A stretch of 64,000 bases of DNA from Methylobacterium sp. DB0501 (lineage in GTDB: Bacteria; Pseudomonadota; Alphaproteobacteria; Rhizobiales; Beijerinckiaceae), in assembly GCF_011043735.1 (NCBI RefSeq), contig NZ_JAAKGV010000008.1, positions 173,841-237,840 on the forward strand, written 5' to 3'. Position 1 is the first letter of the stretch. Every line of letters begins with the position of its first letter. Both the position numbers and the translations under genes were made by a program. Below the pieces are notes generated by a model. It had not been told where the DNA came from. It made no database searches and worked only from the letters and a program-made list of their open reading frames with translations. This document shows positions 16,724 to 24,975 of this stretch, in pieces.

Positions 16724-19404
16724 CGCCGTCCTCCCTCCGATTCCGTGCGGTCCCGCGGCGCCGCGGGCGCCCGGGGCGTCACCGCCCACGGTCTCACGTC
16801 CGAAGGCTTCACCTCCAAAGGCTTCACCGCCCAAGGCTTCACCGTCTCGGCCGCCGCGAGGTAGAGAGCCGTGATCGCCGCGACGGCGACCAGGATCGCG
16901 GGCGACGGCGCCGCGAAGCCGAGCCAGCCCCCGAGGGGCGTGAACGGCAGCGCCACCGCCACCGCCAGGGCCGTCAGGGACGAGACCGCGAGGGCGGGGC
17001 CCGGCCGGTCGTGCCAGGGCCGCGCCTCGGTGCGGATGACGACGATCACCAGGATCTGCGTCGCCATCGATTCCAGGAACCAGGCGGTGCGGAAGACCTC
17101 CGGCCCCGCCCCGAACCCGAGGAGCAGCACGCCGAAGGTGAGGAAGTCGAACAGCGAGGAGAGCGGCCCCATCACGGCGGCGAAGCGCAGCAGCGCCCGC
17201 CGGTCCCAGGCCTGGGGCCGCGCCGTCGCCTCCGGCCGCACGCGGTCGAACGGGATGCCCAGTTCCGACAGGTCGTAGATCAGGTTGTTGAGCAGGATCT
17301 GCATCGGCAGCATCGGCAGGAACGGCAGAACCGAGGCTGCGAGCGCCATCGACAGCATGTTGCCGAAATTCGAGCTCGCCCCCATGCGGATGTACTTGAG
17401 GATGTTGGCCGAGGTGCGCCGCCCCTCGGCGACGCCGGCCGCCGCGACCGCGAGGTCCGGGGCGAGCAGGATCATGTCGGCAGCCGCCTGCGCGACGCCG
17501 CTCGCGCCGGAGACCGACAGGCCGATATCGGCGTGCCGCAGGCCGGGCGCGTCGTTGATCCCGTCGCCCAGGAACCCGACCACCTCGCCGCCCGCCTGGA
17601 GCGCCTTCACGACCCGGACCTTCTGGTCGGGGCTGAGCCGGCCATAGGCGTCGATCCGGCGCACCTGCGCGGCCAGCGCGTCGTCGTCCATCTCCGCGAC
17701 CTCCGGCCCCGATAGGACCCGGCCGACGGAGAGGCCCACGAGCCCGGCGAGGCGGCGCACCACGATCGCGTCGTCGCCCGACAGGATCTTGACGCGCACT
17801 CCCGCCGCCGTGAGGGCGGCGAGCGCGGCGGCGGCGCCGGCCTTGGGCGGATCGGCGAAGGCGCAGATTCCCTCGAGGACCAGATCCGTCTCGCCGGCCT
17901 CGGCCGGTCCCGCGGCCGGCCGCGACGCGACGGCGATGCCGCGCAGTCCCTCGCCGGCGAGCGCGCGGACGCGCGCCAGGGCCGCCTCGCGCTCCGGTGC
18001 GCCCAAGGGGGAGACCCCCGCCCCGTCCCGCCGGGCGGTACAGCAGGCGACCACGGCCTCGGGGGCGCCCTTGACGATCAGGGTGAGGCCCTCCGGCCCG
18101 TCCGCCAGGACCGCGCCGGTGCGCTGCGCGTAGTCGAAGGGGCGCTGGCGCTCCAGCCGCCAGCCCGCCGCCGCCTCTGGGCTAGCCGCCGCCAGGGCCG
18201 CGTCGAGCGGTCCCCTGTCGCCGCCGAGCGCCGCCGCCACGGCGCCGAGCCGCGCCGGCCGCGCCGCGACCGCGCCCGCCGGATCGAGGCTTTGCGTGAG
18301 GGTGATCTCGGCCGAGGTCAGGGTTCCGGTCTTGTCGGTGCACAGGACCGTCATCTCGCCGAGATCGTGGATGGCGGCGAGGCGCTTCACGATGACCTTG
18401 CGCCGGGCCATCCTGAGCGCCCCCCGGGCGAGGGTCACGGTGGTGATCATCGGCAGCAATTCGGGCGTGAGGCCGACCGCGAGCGCCACGGCGAAGAGCA
18501 GGGACTCGACGACCGGACGCCCGAACGCGACGCGCATGACGAGGACGCCGAGGACCAGGACGAGGGTCAGGCGCGCGATCAGCAGGCCGAGGTCGCGCAG
18601 GTCGCGCTGGAACGGCGACGGGGCCGCGTCCTCCGCCAGCGACGCGGCCGCCGCGCCGAACACCGTGTCGCGGCCGGTGGCGGCCACGAGGGCGACCGCC
18701 TCGCCGCTCTGCGCCACGGCCCCGCGAAACAGCGCGTTCGCGGCGTCCGCCGGGTTCGCCGTCGCGACGGTCCCGGGCCTCTTCTCGACCGGGTAGGGCT
18801 CGCCGGTGAGCGCGGCCTCCGCCGCGGTGAAGCCGGAACTCGCGAGCACCAGGGCGTCCGCCGGCACGATGTCGCCCGCCCGCACCCGGACCACGTCCCC
18901 GGGAACCAGCTCCTCGACCGGGACGACGCGGAAGGCGCCGTCCCGCCGGACCTCTGCCGTGAGCGCCACGCTCCGCCGCAGGGCCTCGGCCGCGCGCAGG
19001 GCCTGGCCCTCCTGGATCGTGTCGAGGCCGATCGAGAGCGTCAGGATCGCGATGATGACCGCCCCGCCGGCCCAGTCGCCGGTGAGGATCGTCACGAGGC
19101 CGGCGGCGATCAGGATGAGGGCGAGGGGCTCGCTCGACCGGCGCAGGACCGCCCGCGCGGCGCCCTCGCTCCGGACCCTCGCCTCGCGGTTCGGCCCATG
19201 GCGCGCGAGGCGGCGCGCCGCCTCCGCGGCGGACAGGCCGTCCGGCCCGCAGGCGAGGCGGTCGCACAGCGCCTCCGGCGTGCAGGTCCAGAAGGGGGGC
19301 CGGTCGCACGATCGGCCCGGACCGCGAGCCTCGGACGGGAACGGCCCGGCGAGGACCGGCGCGGTGTTCCCCCCTTCTCCCGGTGAGCGCAGGTCTTCCC
19401 TCAT
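16720..19404 (-). CDS. MgtA/MgtB-like P-type ATPase (magnesium-translocating family)
   Basis: The product has 894 residues from ATG 19404. P3B-type order: N-terminal cation-ATPase domain, TGEPYPVEK actuator loop, VGLTPELLPMI membrane motif, CTDKTGT phosphorylation site (Asp about 357), KGAPEAV nucleotide site, GDGINDAP hinge and a long C-terminal membrane bundle with LLNNLIYDLSE. The family imports Mg2+. The C-terminal tail carries a pentapeptide repeat ending in (K/R/T)-P, encoded by a 15-bp tandem repeat. The gene heads an operon with the kinase fusion, and an FNR-type box is 72 bp upstream, so control by oxygen rather than Mg2+ alone is likely. Confidence 0.92.
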   Translation of the reverse strand: MREDLRSPGEGGNTAPVLAGPFPSEARGPGRSCDRPPFWTCTPEALCDRLACGPDGLSAAEAARRLARHGPNREARVRSEGAARAVLRRSSEPLALILIAAGLVTILTGDWAGGAVIIAILTLSIGLDTIQEGQALRAAEALRRSVALTAEVRRDGAFRVVPVEELVPGDVVRVRAGDIVPADALVLASSGFTAAEAALTGEPYPVEKRPGTVATANPADAANALFRGAVAQSGEAVALVAATGRDTVFGAAAASLAEDAAPSPFQRDLRDLGLLIARLTLVLVLGVLVMRVAFGRPVVESLLFAVALAVGLTPELLPMITTVTLARGALRMARRKVIVKRLAAIHDLGEMTVLCTDKTGTLTSAEITLTQSLDPAGAVAARPARLGAVAAALGGDRGPLDAALAAASPEAAAGWRLERQRPFDYAQRTGAVLADGPEGLTLIVKGAPEAVVACCTARRDGAGVSPLGAPEREAALARVRALAGEGLRGIAVASRPAAGPAEAGETDLVLEGICAFADPPKAGAAAALAALTAAGVRVKILSGDDAIVVRRLAGLVGLSVGRVLSGPEVAEMDDDALAAQVRRIDAYGRLSPDQKVRVVKALQAGGEVVGFLGDGINDAPGLRHADIGLSVSGASGVAQAAADMILLAPDLAVAAAGVAEGRRTSANILKYIRMGASSNFGNMLSMALAASVLPFLPMLPMQILLNNLIYDLSELGIPFDRVRPEATARPQAWDRRALLRFAAVMGPLSSLFDFLTFGVLLLGFGAGPEVFRTAWFLESMATQILVIVVIRTEARPWHDRPGPALAVSSLTALAVAVALPFTPLGGWLGFAAPSPAILVAVAAITALYLAAAETVKPWAVKPLEVKPSDVRPWAVTPRAPAAPRDRTESEGGRR
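16781..16848 (-). repeat. 15-bp tandem repeat in the MgtA-like gene tail
   Basis: Four to five 15-base units of the form AC(C/G)-(G/T)CC-NAAGGCTTC encode VKPWA-VKPLE-VKPSD-VRPWA-VTP at the C-terminus. Units differ by one to four bases. The period is a multiple of three, as in the P1B ATPase repeat. Confidence 0.9.
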
Positions 19405-19469
19405 CGGCCGGCTCCGCCCGGCCCTCCACGGCCGGCGCGCGCACTCTGTGGGTGCCACGGCGCCCCGCC

Positions 19470-19483
19470 TTGATCCGCCTCAA
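19470..19483. promoter_or_regulatory. FNR/FixK-type box upstream of MgtA-like operon
   Basis: TTGATCCGCCTCAA matches 9 of 10 positions, inside the 20-base string that also occurs at 11930-11949. It lies 72 bp before the ATPase start and 166 bp before the divergent DUF892 gene. Confidence 0.7.
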
Positions 19484-19642
19484 GGCGGCCGCGACGGATG
19501 TCCGGAGTGCGGGACCCGATTCTCGGCCGGGCGGAGGTGTCGCCTCCGATCAAGCGGATGCCCGTGAAGCGACCTAGCCTCCCAGTGGCGTCCGGCCAGG
19601 AAGAAGGCCGGGCCACCGTGGAGGTCGTCTGTGGAGGTTGTC

Positions 19643-20146
19643 ATGCCGGTCAAGACACCAAGGGAACTCTTCGTACGGATGCTGAGCGATGCCCGGCACC
19701 ACGCCGAGCGCGCGACGAAGGCCTACGAGGAGCTGAGCCAGGTCGCACAGGATCCGGCCATCCAGGAAGCGCTTCAGTCGCGCGCCTTCATCCAGGACAA
19801 GAACATCAAGTCGCTCGACCGCTGCTTCGAGCTCATCGGCGAGAAGCCGATCACCGCCAACGGCCGGCTGCAGGAGGTCTTCCTCGAAGACTTCCGGCGC
19901 GAGCTGGCCGAGATCCAGACTCCGGCGGCCAAGGCGCTGTTCATCCTGGTCAAGGCCAACCACCTGATGCACCTGCGCATCGCCGAGTACCGGGCCCTGG
20001 TCGCCATGGCCGACGTGAGCGGGCATTTCGGCGTCGGCGTCCTGCTCGAAAGCTGCCTCGCCGACAAGCTGGCCTTCATCGAGCGGACCGGCCGCCTGAT
20101 CCGCCGCACCATCGAGAGCAAGCACGCGGTCAAGCTCGCCGCCTGA
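19643..20146 (+). CDS. Ferritin-like protein of the DUF892/YciE-YciF type
   Basis: The product has 167 residues. ATG 19643 is chosen because GGAGG lies six bases upstream; an upstream in-frame GTG at 19631 would overlap that site. The sequence is all-helical, with acidic and histidine residues spread as in the YciF group (ARHHAERATKAYEEL, HLMHLRIAEYRAL), members of the ferritin-like superfamily linked to stress. Family assignment is moderate because the usual metal motif is not complete by eye. It is divergent from the MgtA-like operon and followed by a strong hairpin. Confidence 0.6.
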   Translation: MPVKTPRELFVRMLSDARHHAERATKAYEELSQVAQDPAIQEALQSRAFIQDKNIKSLDRCFELIGEKPITANGRLQEVFLEDFRRELAEIQTPAAKALFILVKANHLMHLRIAEYRALVAMADVSGHFGVGVLLESCLADKLAFIERTGRLIRRTIESKHAVKLAA

Positions 20147-20161
20147 GCCCGACCGGCAAAA

Positions 20162-20187
20162 CCCCGGGCCGCGACGCCGGCCCGGGG
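20162..20187 (+). terminator. GC hairpin after the DUF892 gene
   Basis: CCCCGGGCC (20162-20170) pairs perfectly with GGCCCGGGG (20179-20187) around an 8-base loop, 16 bases after the stop. There is no T-run, so it may need Rho or only protect the 3' end. Confidence 0.6.
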
Positions 20188-20252
20188 CCTTCGATCATGC
20201 GCATGAACCGACCGGTCCTCCGGCTGGCGACGGGATTGTCGGAGAACGAGCC

Positions 20253-20900
20253 ATGCCCGCTGCACCCCCTCGACAGGCCGCTCTCGACCCGCGCGACCGG
20301 GCCGGCTCCCGAGCGGGCGCGCCGGCGCCATCCCTGGCGCGGCGGGCCGCCCGCGAGGCCGGGCGATACCTGAGCTTCGCCGCCTATCTCATCGTCATCT
20401 TCGGCACCCTGATCCTGTTCAGCGTCAACATCTACGCCAGGGTCGACCAGGACGTGCCGCATTTCCCGAGCTATCATTTCTATGCGCTCGGCCTGATCAA
20501 TGCCCTCGTGCTGGCCAAGTTCATGCTCGTCGCCGAGGCGGCGAAGCTTGGCTCCCTCACCGTGGGGCGGCGCCTCGAGGAGGGGCCGCTCGTCTACGCG
20601 ATCCTGTACCGCTCGCTCCTGTTCATGGCGGTGCTGGTGGCCGCCTACGTGCTGGAGGAAGTGCTGGTCGGGGCCTGGCACGGCAAGCCGCCGCGCACCG
20701 TCCTGCCGGAGATGGCGGGCGGTCCGAACGGCCTCGCCACCTTCGCCTGGGTGATGTTCGTGGCCCTGATCCCCTACTTCACCTACCGGGAGATCGACCG
20801 CGCGACCGGCGGTGCGAGGCTGCGCGCGCTCCTCATGGAGCCCGCCGGGCGGCGGGAAGATGCGGCGCCCGGGCCGGACGCCCCCTCGACGCCGACGTGA
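20253..20900 (+). CDS. Integral membrane protein of unknown function
   Basis: This 215-residue protein has four probable membrane segments (about residues 40-62, 80-100, 125-145 and 165-185) after a basic, proline/alanine-rich N-terminus, and a proline-rich acidic C-terminus. No motif is recognised. The conserved-looking core (YLIVIFGTLILFSVNIYARV, then HFYALGLINALVLAKFMLV) suggests a family rather than a chance ORF. It lies between the DUF892 gene and the convergent TAXI gene. Confidence 0.7.
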   Translation: MPAAPPRQAALDPRDRAGSRAGAPAPSLARRAAREAGRYLSFAAYLIVIFGTLILFSVNIYARVDQDVPHFPSYHFYALGLINALVLAKFMLVAEAAKLGSLTVGRRLEEGPLVYAILYRSLLFMAVLVAAYVLEEVLVGAWHGKPPRTVLPEMAGGPNGLATFAWVMFVALIPYFTYREIDRATGGARLRALLMEPAGRREDAAPGPDAPSTPT

Positions 20901-20962
20901 GAGCCCTTCGCGCAAGATGTTCCATCGACGATCTCGATGTCACGGCGCCTCCTCCTCCCACC

Positions 20963-22453
20963 TCATCCCGAGGCAGAGGACGTCGGGACGGGGCACTGCC
21001 GCCGCGCTTGGGACGAGTCCTGGGCCGGGGCGGCGTCGAGCGCAGCCTCCTCGGGCCGGATCAGGGGTGGCACGGGCCGGGCGGCGTCGGGGCCGAGGGC
21101 GGCGCGTCGGCCGTCCAGGGCGTGCCGGGCATGCGCGAGAGCCGTCGAGAAGGCCGACAATCGATCGGTATCCGTGCCGCCCGGGGACTGGCCCAGGACG
21201 CGCGAGACGAGATCCCGATACTCGTTTTCCAATGCCGCCAGTTCGGGCGCCGCGGCCCGCGGCGCCTCGTCGGCGATCACGACCAGCCGCTGGATCGGCC
21301 GCCAATCCTGCTCCGACCGTCGCCTCGTCCAGTAGCTCGACGCCGCCGCGAACAGCGAGCCGGCGAGGCTGACGACCAGGCCTCCGACGTAGAAATACTG
21401 CTGGGCCTGGTCGAAGAAGCTCTCGTCGCCGTTGCTCAGATAGGCCGCGACCCCCGGGTGGAGCGGCAGGACCGGGCTCTTGTCGTCGGGATCGGGCGCC
21501 TCGATCTGGGCGGCGAGCGGGGTGACGGCCATGAGCTTGGCCTTCGTGGTCAGGATCGAGCGCGCGATCGCGGCCGCGACCACGTTGGGCATCAGTTCCG
21601 ACGCGGCGAAGCGGTAGGTGACCGCGAGCGTGGTGGTGGTGTCGCCCGGCGTGGCGGGTCTCGCCCGGAACGCCCCGGCGGGCACGTCGATCGACTCGAA
21701 GCCCGGGAAGCGCTTGCCGATGGCCTCCGCCTCGTCGAGGGCGAGGAGCTTCGGCGTCCCGCGGGTGGCACGCGCGACCGCCGCGACCATGTCGACGACC
21801 TCGCCCGGGGCGATCGGGCCGACCGCCAGGATGGCGGCGAGCTTCTTCTGCCTGGCGGCCTCGGCGAGGCCGTCGACCGGCAGGACCATCCTGCCGACCT
21901 CCTTCGCCGGCACGTTGAAGTAGCCCAGCACGGTGTCGAGGATCCGGGCGTTGTCGGCCTGGAGCGGGCCGGCGGGGATGCCGACCGTGCGGCCGGCGAG
22001 ATTTGCGATCGCGTCGACGGAGCTGTGCGGCGGCAGGATGAAGGCGACGACGTCCCGGCGCAGGATCACGATGGTCTGGGCATTGGCGGGCGGGGTCGCG
22101 TCGCTGCGCAGGATGGCGAGATCGGTCCGGCGCTCCTCCAGCGCCTTGGCGCTCCCCGCGAGGCCGTCCACCTGCACGAGCTGCAGGTTGACGCGGGGAT
22201 GCTGCACCTTGGAGACCGACGCGAAGGCCGTGATGAAGCGGTAGGCCGTGCTGCCGGGCGGGCCGGTGGTAATGCGCAGATCGGCGTGGGGGGACCAGGC
22301 ATGCGCGAGCGCGAACCCGGCGGCGGCGGCGAGCAGCACCCCGACGACGGCGACCGCCCGGCCCCATCCTCGCCTCGGCAGCGCGGTCGGAACGGCGCGC
22401 TCCGGCTCTGCCGGGTCGGGATCGCCGGGATCGGGCGTCGGGTCCTTCATCAT
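20963..22453 (-). CDS. TAXI-family TRAP solute-binding protein, membrane anchored
   Basis: The product has 496 residues from ATG 22453 behind GGAGCGAGG. After a proline/acid-rich cytoplasmic leader, a membrane segment (about 30-52) leads to a periplasmic TAXI-type binding domain (LRITTGPPGSTAYRFITAFA, then DLAILRSDATPP, then GRTVGIPAGP). A second membrane segment near residue 370 (GGLVVSLAGSLFAAASSYW) and a cytoplasmic helical tail of about 110 residues follow. Free TAXI proteins are about 320 residues and work with a TRAP permease; none is present here. The two-anchor layout suggests a sensory or regulatory role. Confidence 0.82.
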   Translation of the reverse strand: MMKDPTPDPGDPDPAEPERAVPTALPRRGWGRAVAVVGVLLAAAAGFALAHAWSPHADLRITTGPPGSTAYRFITAFASVSKVQHPRVNLQLVQVDGLAGSAKALEERRTDLAILRSDATPPANAQTIVILRRDVVAFILPPHSSVDAIANLAGRTVGIPAGPLQADNARILDTVLGYFNVPAKEVGRMVLPVDGLAEAARQKKLAAILAVGPIAPGEVVDMVAAVARATRGTPKLLALDEAEAIGKRFPGFESIDVPAGAFRARPATPGDTTTTLAVTYRFAASELMPNVVAAAIARSILTTKAKLMAVTPLAAQIEAPDPDDKSPVLPLHPGVAAYLSNGDESFFDQAQQYFYVGGLVVSLAGSLFAAASSYWTRRRSEQDWRPIQRLVVIADEAPRAAAPELAALENEYRDLVSRVLGQSPGGTDTDRLSAFSTALAHARHALDGRRAALGPDAARPVPPLIRPEEAALDAAPAQDSSQARRQCPVPTSSASG

Positions 22454-23074
22454 CACCTCGCTCCCGGCCCCTCGGGCGCGCCCGCCGCCTCCCCGAGGCG
22501 GCACGGCTGCCACCCGGCCTCCGGCGAGGCCTGCGAGCACCGCGATCGCGGCGCGTGCGGCCGCCACAACGCCCTCGGCGGGCGGCCGGGGACCGGCGCG
22601 GACGCCTCATCGTGGCCTGGGAACGCGGGCCGGACTTGATCCGAAGGGACACGGCCCATGGAGTCCCGATGCGGCCCCCGATGCCGCGGGACCGGCCGAA
22701 CGACAGCCGTGGTCGGGCGCCAGCGCGAGGGAGCCCGGCGATCGGGCCCGGTGTCGCGCAGGCGTGGCTCGCTTGATCCGGCCGGGCTGATTTGGACTGC
22801 GGGAACATATGGCGCGATCCGGCAAGCTCGCGCAGGCCACGGAAGAGTCATCGCGCAAAATGTCCTGTTCGATCAAGCCTCTACCCACGAGATGTGCTTT
22901 GCTTCGATTGGTCCTTGAGAGAAAATCGATGGCATGACCAATTTTTACGTGAAAAGGCAATAAAATTTAAAATATTTTGGTCCGAATTTAAATGTTAATT
23001 ATGATTGATGGACATAAAAAATCGTCGTTAATGAATACAACATGACGGAGTCATCGAAAACCGGGAGGCGGATC
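22454..23074. other. Intergenic region, 621 bp, with AT-rich promoter island
   Basis: No convincing gene is seen. The last 120 bases (about 22,920-23,040) are very AT-rich (for example AATAAAATTTAAAATATTTT), a sharp contrast to the surroundings, and lie just before a secreted Gly/Tyr-rich protein gene. This may be a strong promoter, a silencer-bound (H-NS-like MucR/Ros) region, or recently acquired DNA. Confidence 0.6.
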
Positions 23075-23533
23075 ATGATTTTCGAGATGCGAAGATTGGT
23101 CGTCGCCGGGACGCTCGGGTCGGCCATCGCGCTGGGATCCATCGTGCCGGCCGGCGCTGGACCGCTCCCGGTCGTGTCCGGCGAGCAGATCGCCGGCACG
23201 TCGATCGCGCACTCCGCCCAGTGGTACGGCTGGGGACCCGCCTGGGGCGGAGCCTTGGCGGCGGGGGCCATCGTCGGCGGGGCCCTGGGTCTCGCGGCGG
23301 CGGCGACCGCTCCGATCGACCCATATTGGTATGGGTATCCGGCCTACTATCCGGCCTATTACGCCTATCCCGGATATGGTCGTCCCTATCGCCGGGTTTA
23401 CTGGCGGGGGTACGGCTGGCCCGGATATCACTCGTACCCCGCTTACCGTTACGGCTACAGGCGCGCCTATTGGCGCCCGAGCTACGGGTGGGGATATTCC
23501 CGCGTGTATTATCGAAGATCTTACTGGTATTAG
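23075..23533 (+). CDS. Secreted Gly/Tyr/Trp/Arg-rich protein
   Basis: The product has 152 residues from ATG 23075 (GGGAGG eight bases upstream). A signal peptide (RRLVVAGTLGSAIALGSIVP, cleavage near AGA) is followed by a second hydrophobic stretch (about 70-90). The tail of some 60 residues is dominated by Tyr, Gly, Arg, Trp and Pro in a loose YPAYY/GYRRAYW pattern. Such low-complexity envelope proteins are common in Rhizobiales; the role is unknown. The AT-rich upstream region suggests strong or special regulation. Confidence 0.75.
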   Translation: MIFEMRRLVVAGTLGSAIALGSIVPAGAGPLPVVSGEQIAGTSIAHSAQWYGWGPAWGGALAAGAIVGGALGLAAAATAPIDPYWYGYPAYYPAYYAYPGYGRPYRRVYWRGYGWPGYHSYPAYRYGYRRAYWRPSYGWGYSRVYYRRSYWY

Positions 23534-23855
23534 GACATCGCCGATGCGTCAAGCAATCGGCGATCGCTCGACGATTTGAGGTTTTCGCGATCCCGGTTGC
23601 TCGAGCGGGCGCGCAGCGTCCAAGTCGGACGCACGCTCCGGACTGCCGGTAGCACCGCGGCGCGCAAGCCCGGGAGCCCGTCATACGACAACCGCGCAAG
23701 GTGCCGACGCATCGATACGCTCTCGGGCAAGCCCGAGACCGGCGGGTCCGTCGGTACAAGTCCGCGCGCTTCATCCGGACCGTACAGACAGGCGCAGCCG
23801 CCGCACGGGATGAAGGACACGGAACAAGGGATGGGATGAGGGGGCCCGAGGGCAG
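23534..23855. other. Intergenic region, 322 bp, with a terminator-like hairpin
   Basis: TCGCCGAT (23538-23545) pairs with ATCGGCGA (23556-23563) five bases after the preceding stop, a probable 3'-end hairpin without T-run. Nothing else is recognised. Confidence 0.5.
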
Positions 23856-24383
23856 ATGGAACCCACCAGCCGCATCGAGACTGCGCCGAAGCCCTGTTTC
23901 AGGAACAGGATCCGTGCCGCGGGTCTCGGATTGAGGGCCGCCCTCTTGAGAACCGTTTTCTCGGGATCCGCCTTCTTGGGATCCGCCTTCTTGGGATCCA
24001 TGGCGGTGGCGGCGCCGGCCGGCCTCACGGGCTACCAGGGCGCCTGGGTGCTGGCCGGGCGCGACTGCGCAGAGGTGTTTTCAGCTGCCGGGCGTGGGCT
24101 GTCGTTTCGCAAGCCGGTCGACCTCTTCGCTCCCGCCTTCATCGTCTCCGGCCAACGCATCAGGACGCCGATGGCCTCGTGCCGAGTCCGCTCGATCCGG
24201 ACCGTCGAGGGCCGCGACCATCTCGCGCTGGACTGCGCGAACGCCGTCGCCTCCAACGACGTCGCGGTCATCATGGCGCCCGCGAAGGACGGGACGTTGA
24301 CGCGGTACTACAGCGACCAGGATCCGACCGGCATCGCCTACCGGCGCTGCCCGGAGCGGCAAGGCCGGATGTCCGCACGATGA
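23856..24383 (+). CDS. Exported protein of unknown function
   Basis: This 175-residue protein has a long hydrophobic leader (about residues 18-52) enlarged by an in-frame 15-bp repeat giving SGSAFLGSAFLGS, ending at an AVAAPA cleavage-type site. The mature part of about 125 residues has four cysteines (GRDC, ASCRV, LDCAN, RRCPE), so disulfides in the periplasm are likely. The pattern (ITGYQGAW-like start, AEVF, F-A-P-A-F-I-V) resembles small periplasmic proteins of Rhizobiales, but no function is known. Confidence 0.65.
   Translation: MEPTSRIETAPKPCFRNRIRAAGLGLRAALLRTVFSGSAFLGSAFLGSMAVAAPAGLTGYQGAWVLAGRDCAEVFSAAGRGLSFRKPVDLFAPAFIVSGQRIRTPMASCRVRSIRTVEGRDHLALDCANAVASNDVAVIMAPAKDGTLTRYYSDQDPTGIAYRRCPERQGRMSAR
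23963..24000 (+). repeat. 15-bp tandem repeat in an exported protein leader
   Basis: Two full units of GGGATCCGCCTTCTT and a partial third encode repeated GSAFL. The units share the GGATCC core seen in the P1B ATPase repeat. Confidence 0.9.
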
Positions 24384-24409
24384 GGCAAGAGGAGGGAGGC
24401 AAGAGGAGG
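24382..24409. repeat. 14-bp direct tandem repeat, two units
   Basis: GAGGCAAGAGGAGG occurs twice back to back across the stop codon of the exported protein and the short gap before the convergent small gene. Confidence 0.85.
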
Positions 24410-24413
24410 GTTC

Positions 24414-24641
24414 TCAGGACCGCTCCACATCGGAGACGACGTCCGCGAGGTAGAGTTCGAGGCGGCGCACGGCCTGCCCGTCGCTGCCGGTCACCGCGAC
24501 CACGATGGCCGCGCCGCGGGAATGCGCCCGGCGGATCAGGGTCTCGGCCTTCGCCGCCGCCGCGCGCTCGGTCGCGGCGCGCAGGATCGCCCCCGCTTCC
24601 CCCGTCGTGATCCTGATCTCGTACGATCCGTCGTCGACCAT
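24414..24641 (-). CDS. Small protein of unknown function
   Basis: This 75-residue protein reads as a compact alpha/beta domain (YEIRITTGEAGAILRAATER, then GAAIVVAVTGSDGQAVRRLELY) with normal codon use for the region. It lies convergent to the exported protein gene with a 30-base gap. No family is recognised. Coding potential looks better than for the alternative frames. Confidence 0.5.
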   Translation of the reverse strand: MVDDGSYEIRITTGEAGAILRAATERAAAAKAETLIRRAHSRGAAIVVAVTGSDGQAVRRLELYLADVVSDVERS

Positions 24642-24975
24642 GGTCCGATCGATGCTGCGCCGACCCGAAGCCTGCCGGCTCCGGCCTCCGTCGACGGAGG
24701 AATATCGAGAGACGGCGTTTAACCGTCATATCAACGTGTAATCTCAGTTTTTCGACACGTCTCCTGTTAAATCAATATGACGCATGCTGCAATCGAGCAA
24801 TAGGATGCGCCCAAGATACTGATGCCCGCTTCTGATTGCGCATGGACACGGCGCGGATTGCTGTCCGGGAGCGATGCAGCGCTGCCGTCGGAGAGACGGA
24901 GGCTTGATCTCGGTCAAGGATGATCGGCGAGAACGCAGTAAATTCGCCGCACGACCAAGATAGGGAGGCACGGTC
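24642..24975. other. Intergenic region, 334 bp, lower GC, with FNR-type box
   Basis: No gene is seen. The first 120 bases are AT-richer (TTTAACCGTCATATCAACGTG and following). An FNR-type box lies near the right end and serves the next gene. Confidence 0.55.
24904..24917 (+). promoter_or_regulatory. FNR/FixK-type box upstream of small secreted gene
   Basis: TTGATCTCGGTCAA matches 9 of 10 positions. Its centre is 65 bp before the next start codon, nearly the same distance as at the first universal stress gene. Confidence 0.62.

Noticed and set aside
19631..19642. GTG 19631 as the start of the DUF892 gene
   Set aside because: It would place the ribosome-binding site GGAGG inside the gene; ATG 19643 fits that site at normal spacing.
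22634..22650. TTGATCC string resembling an FNR half-site
   Set aside because: The second half (AGGGA) does not match ATCAA, and no gene start is suitably placed.
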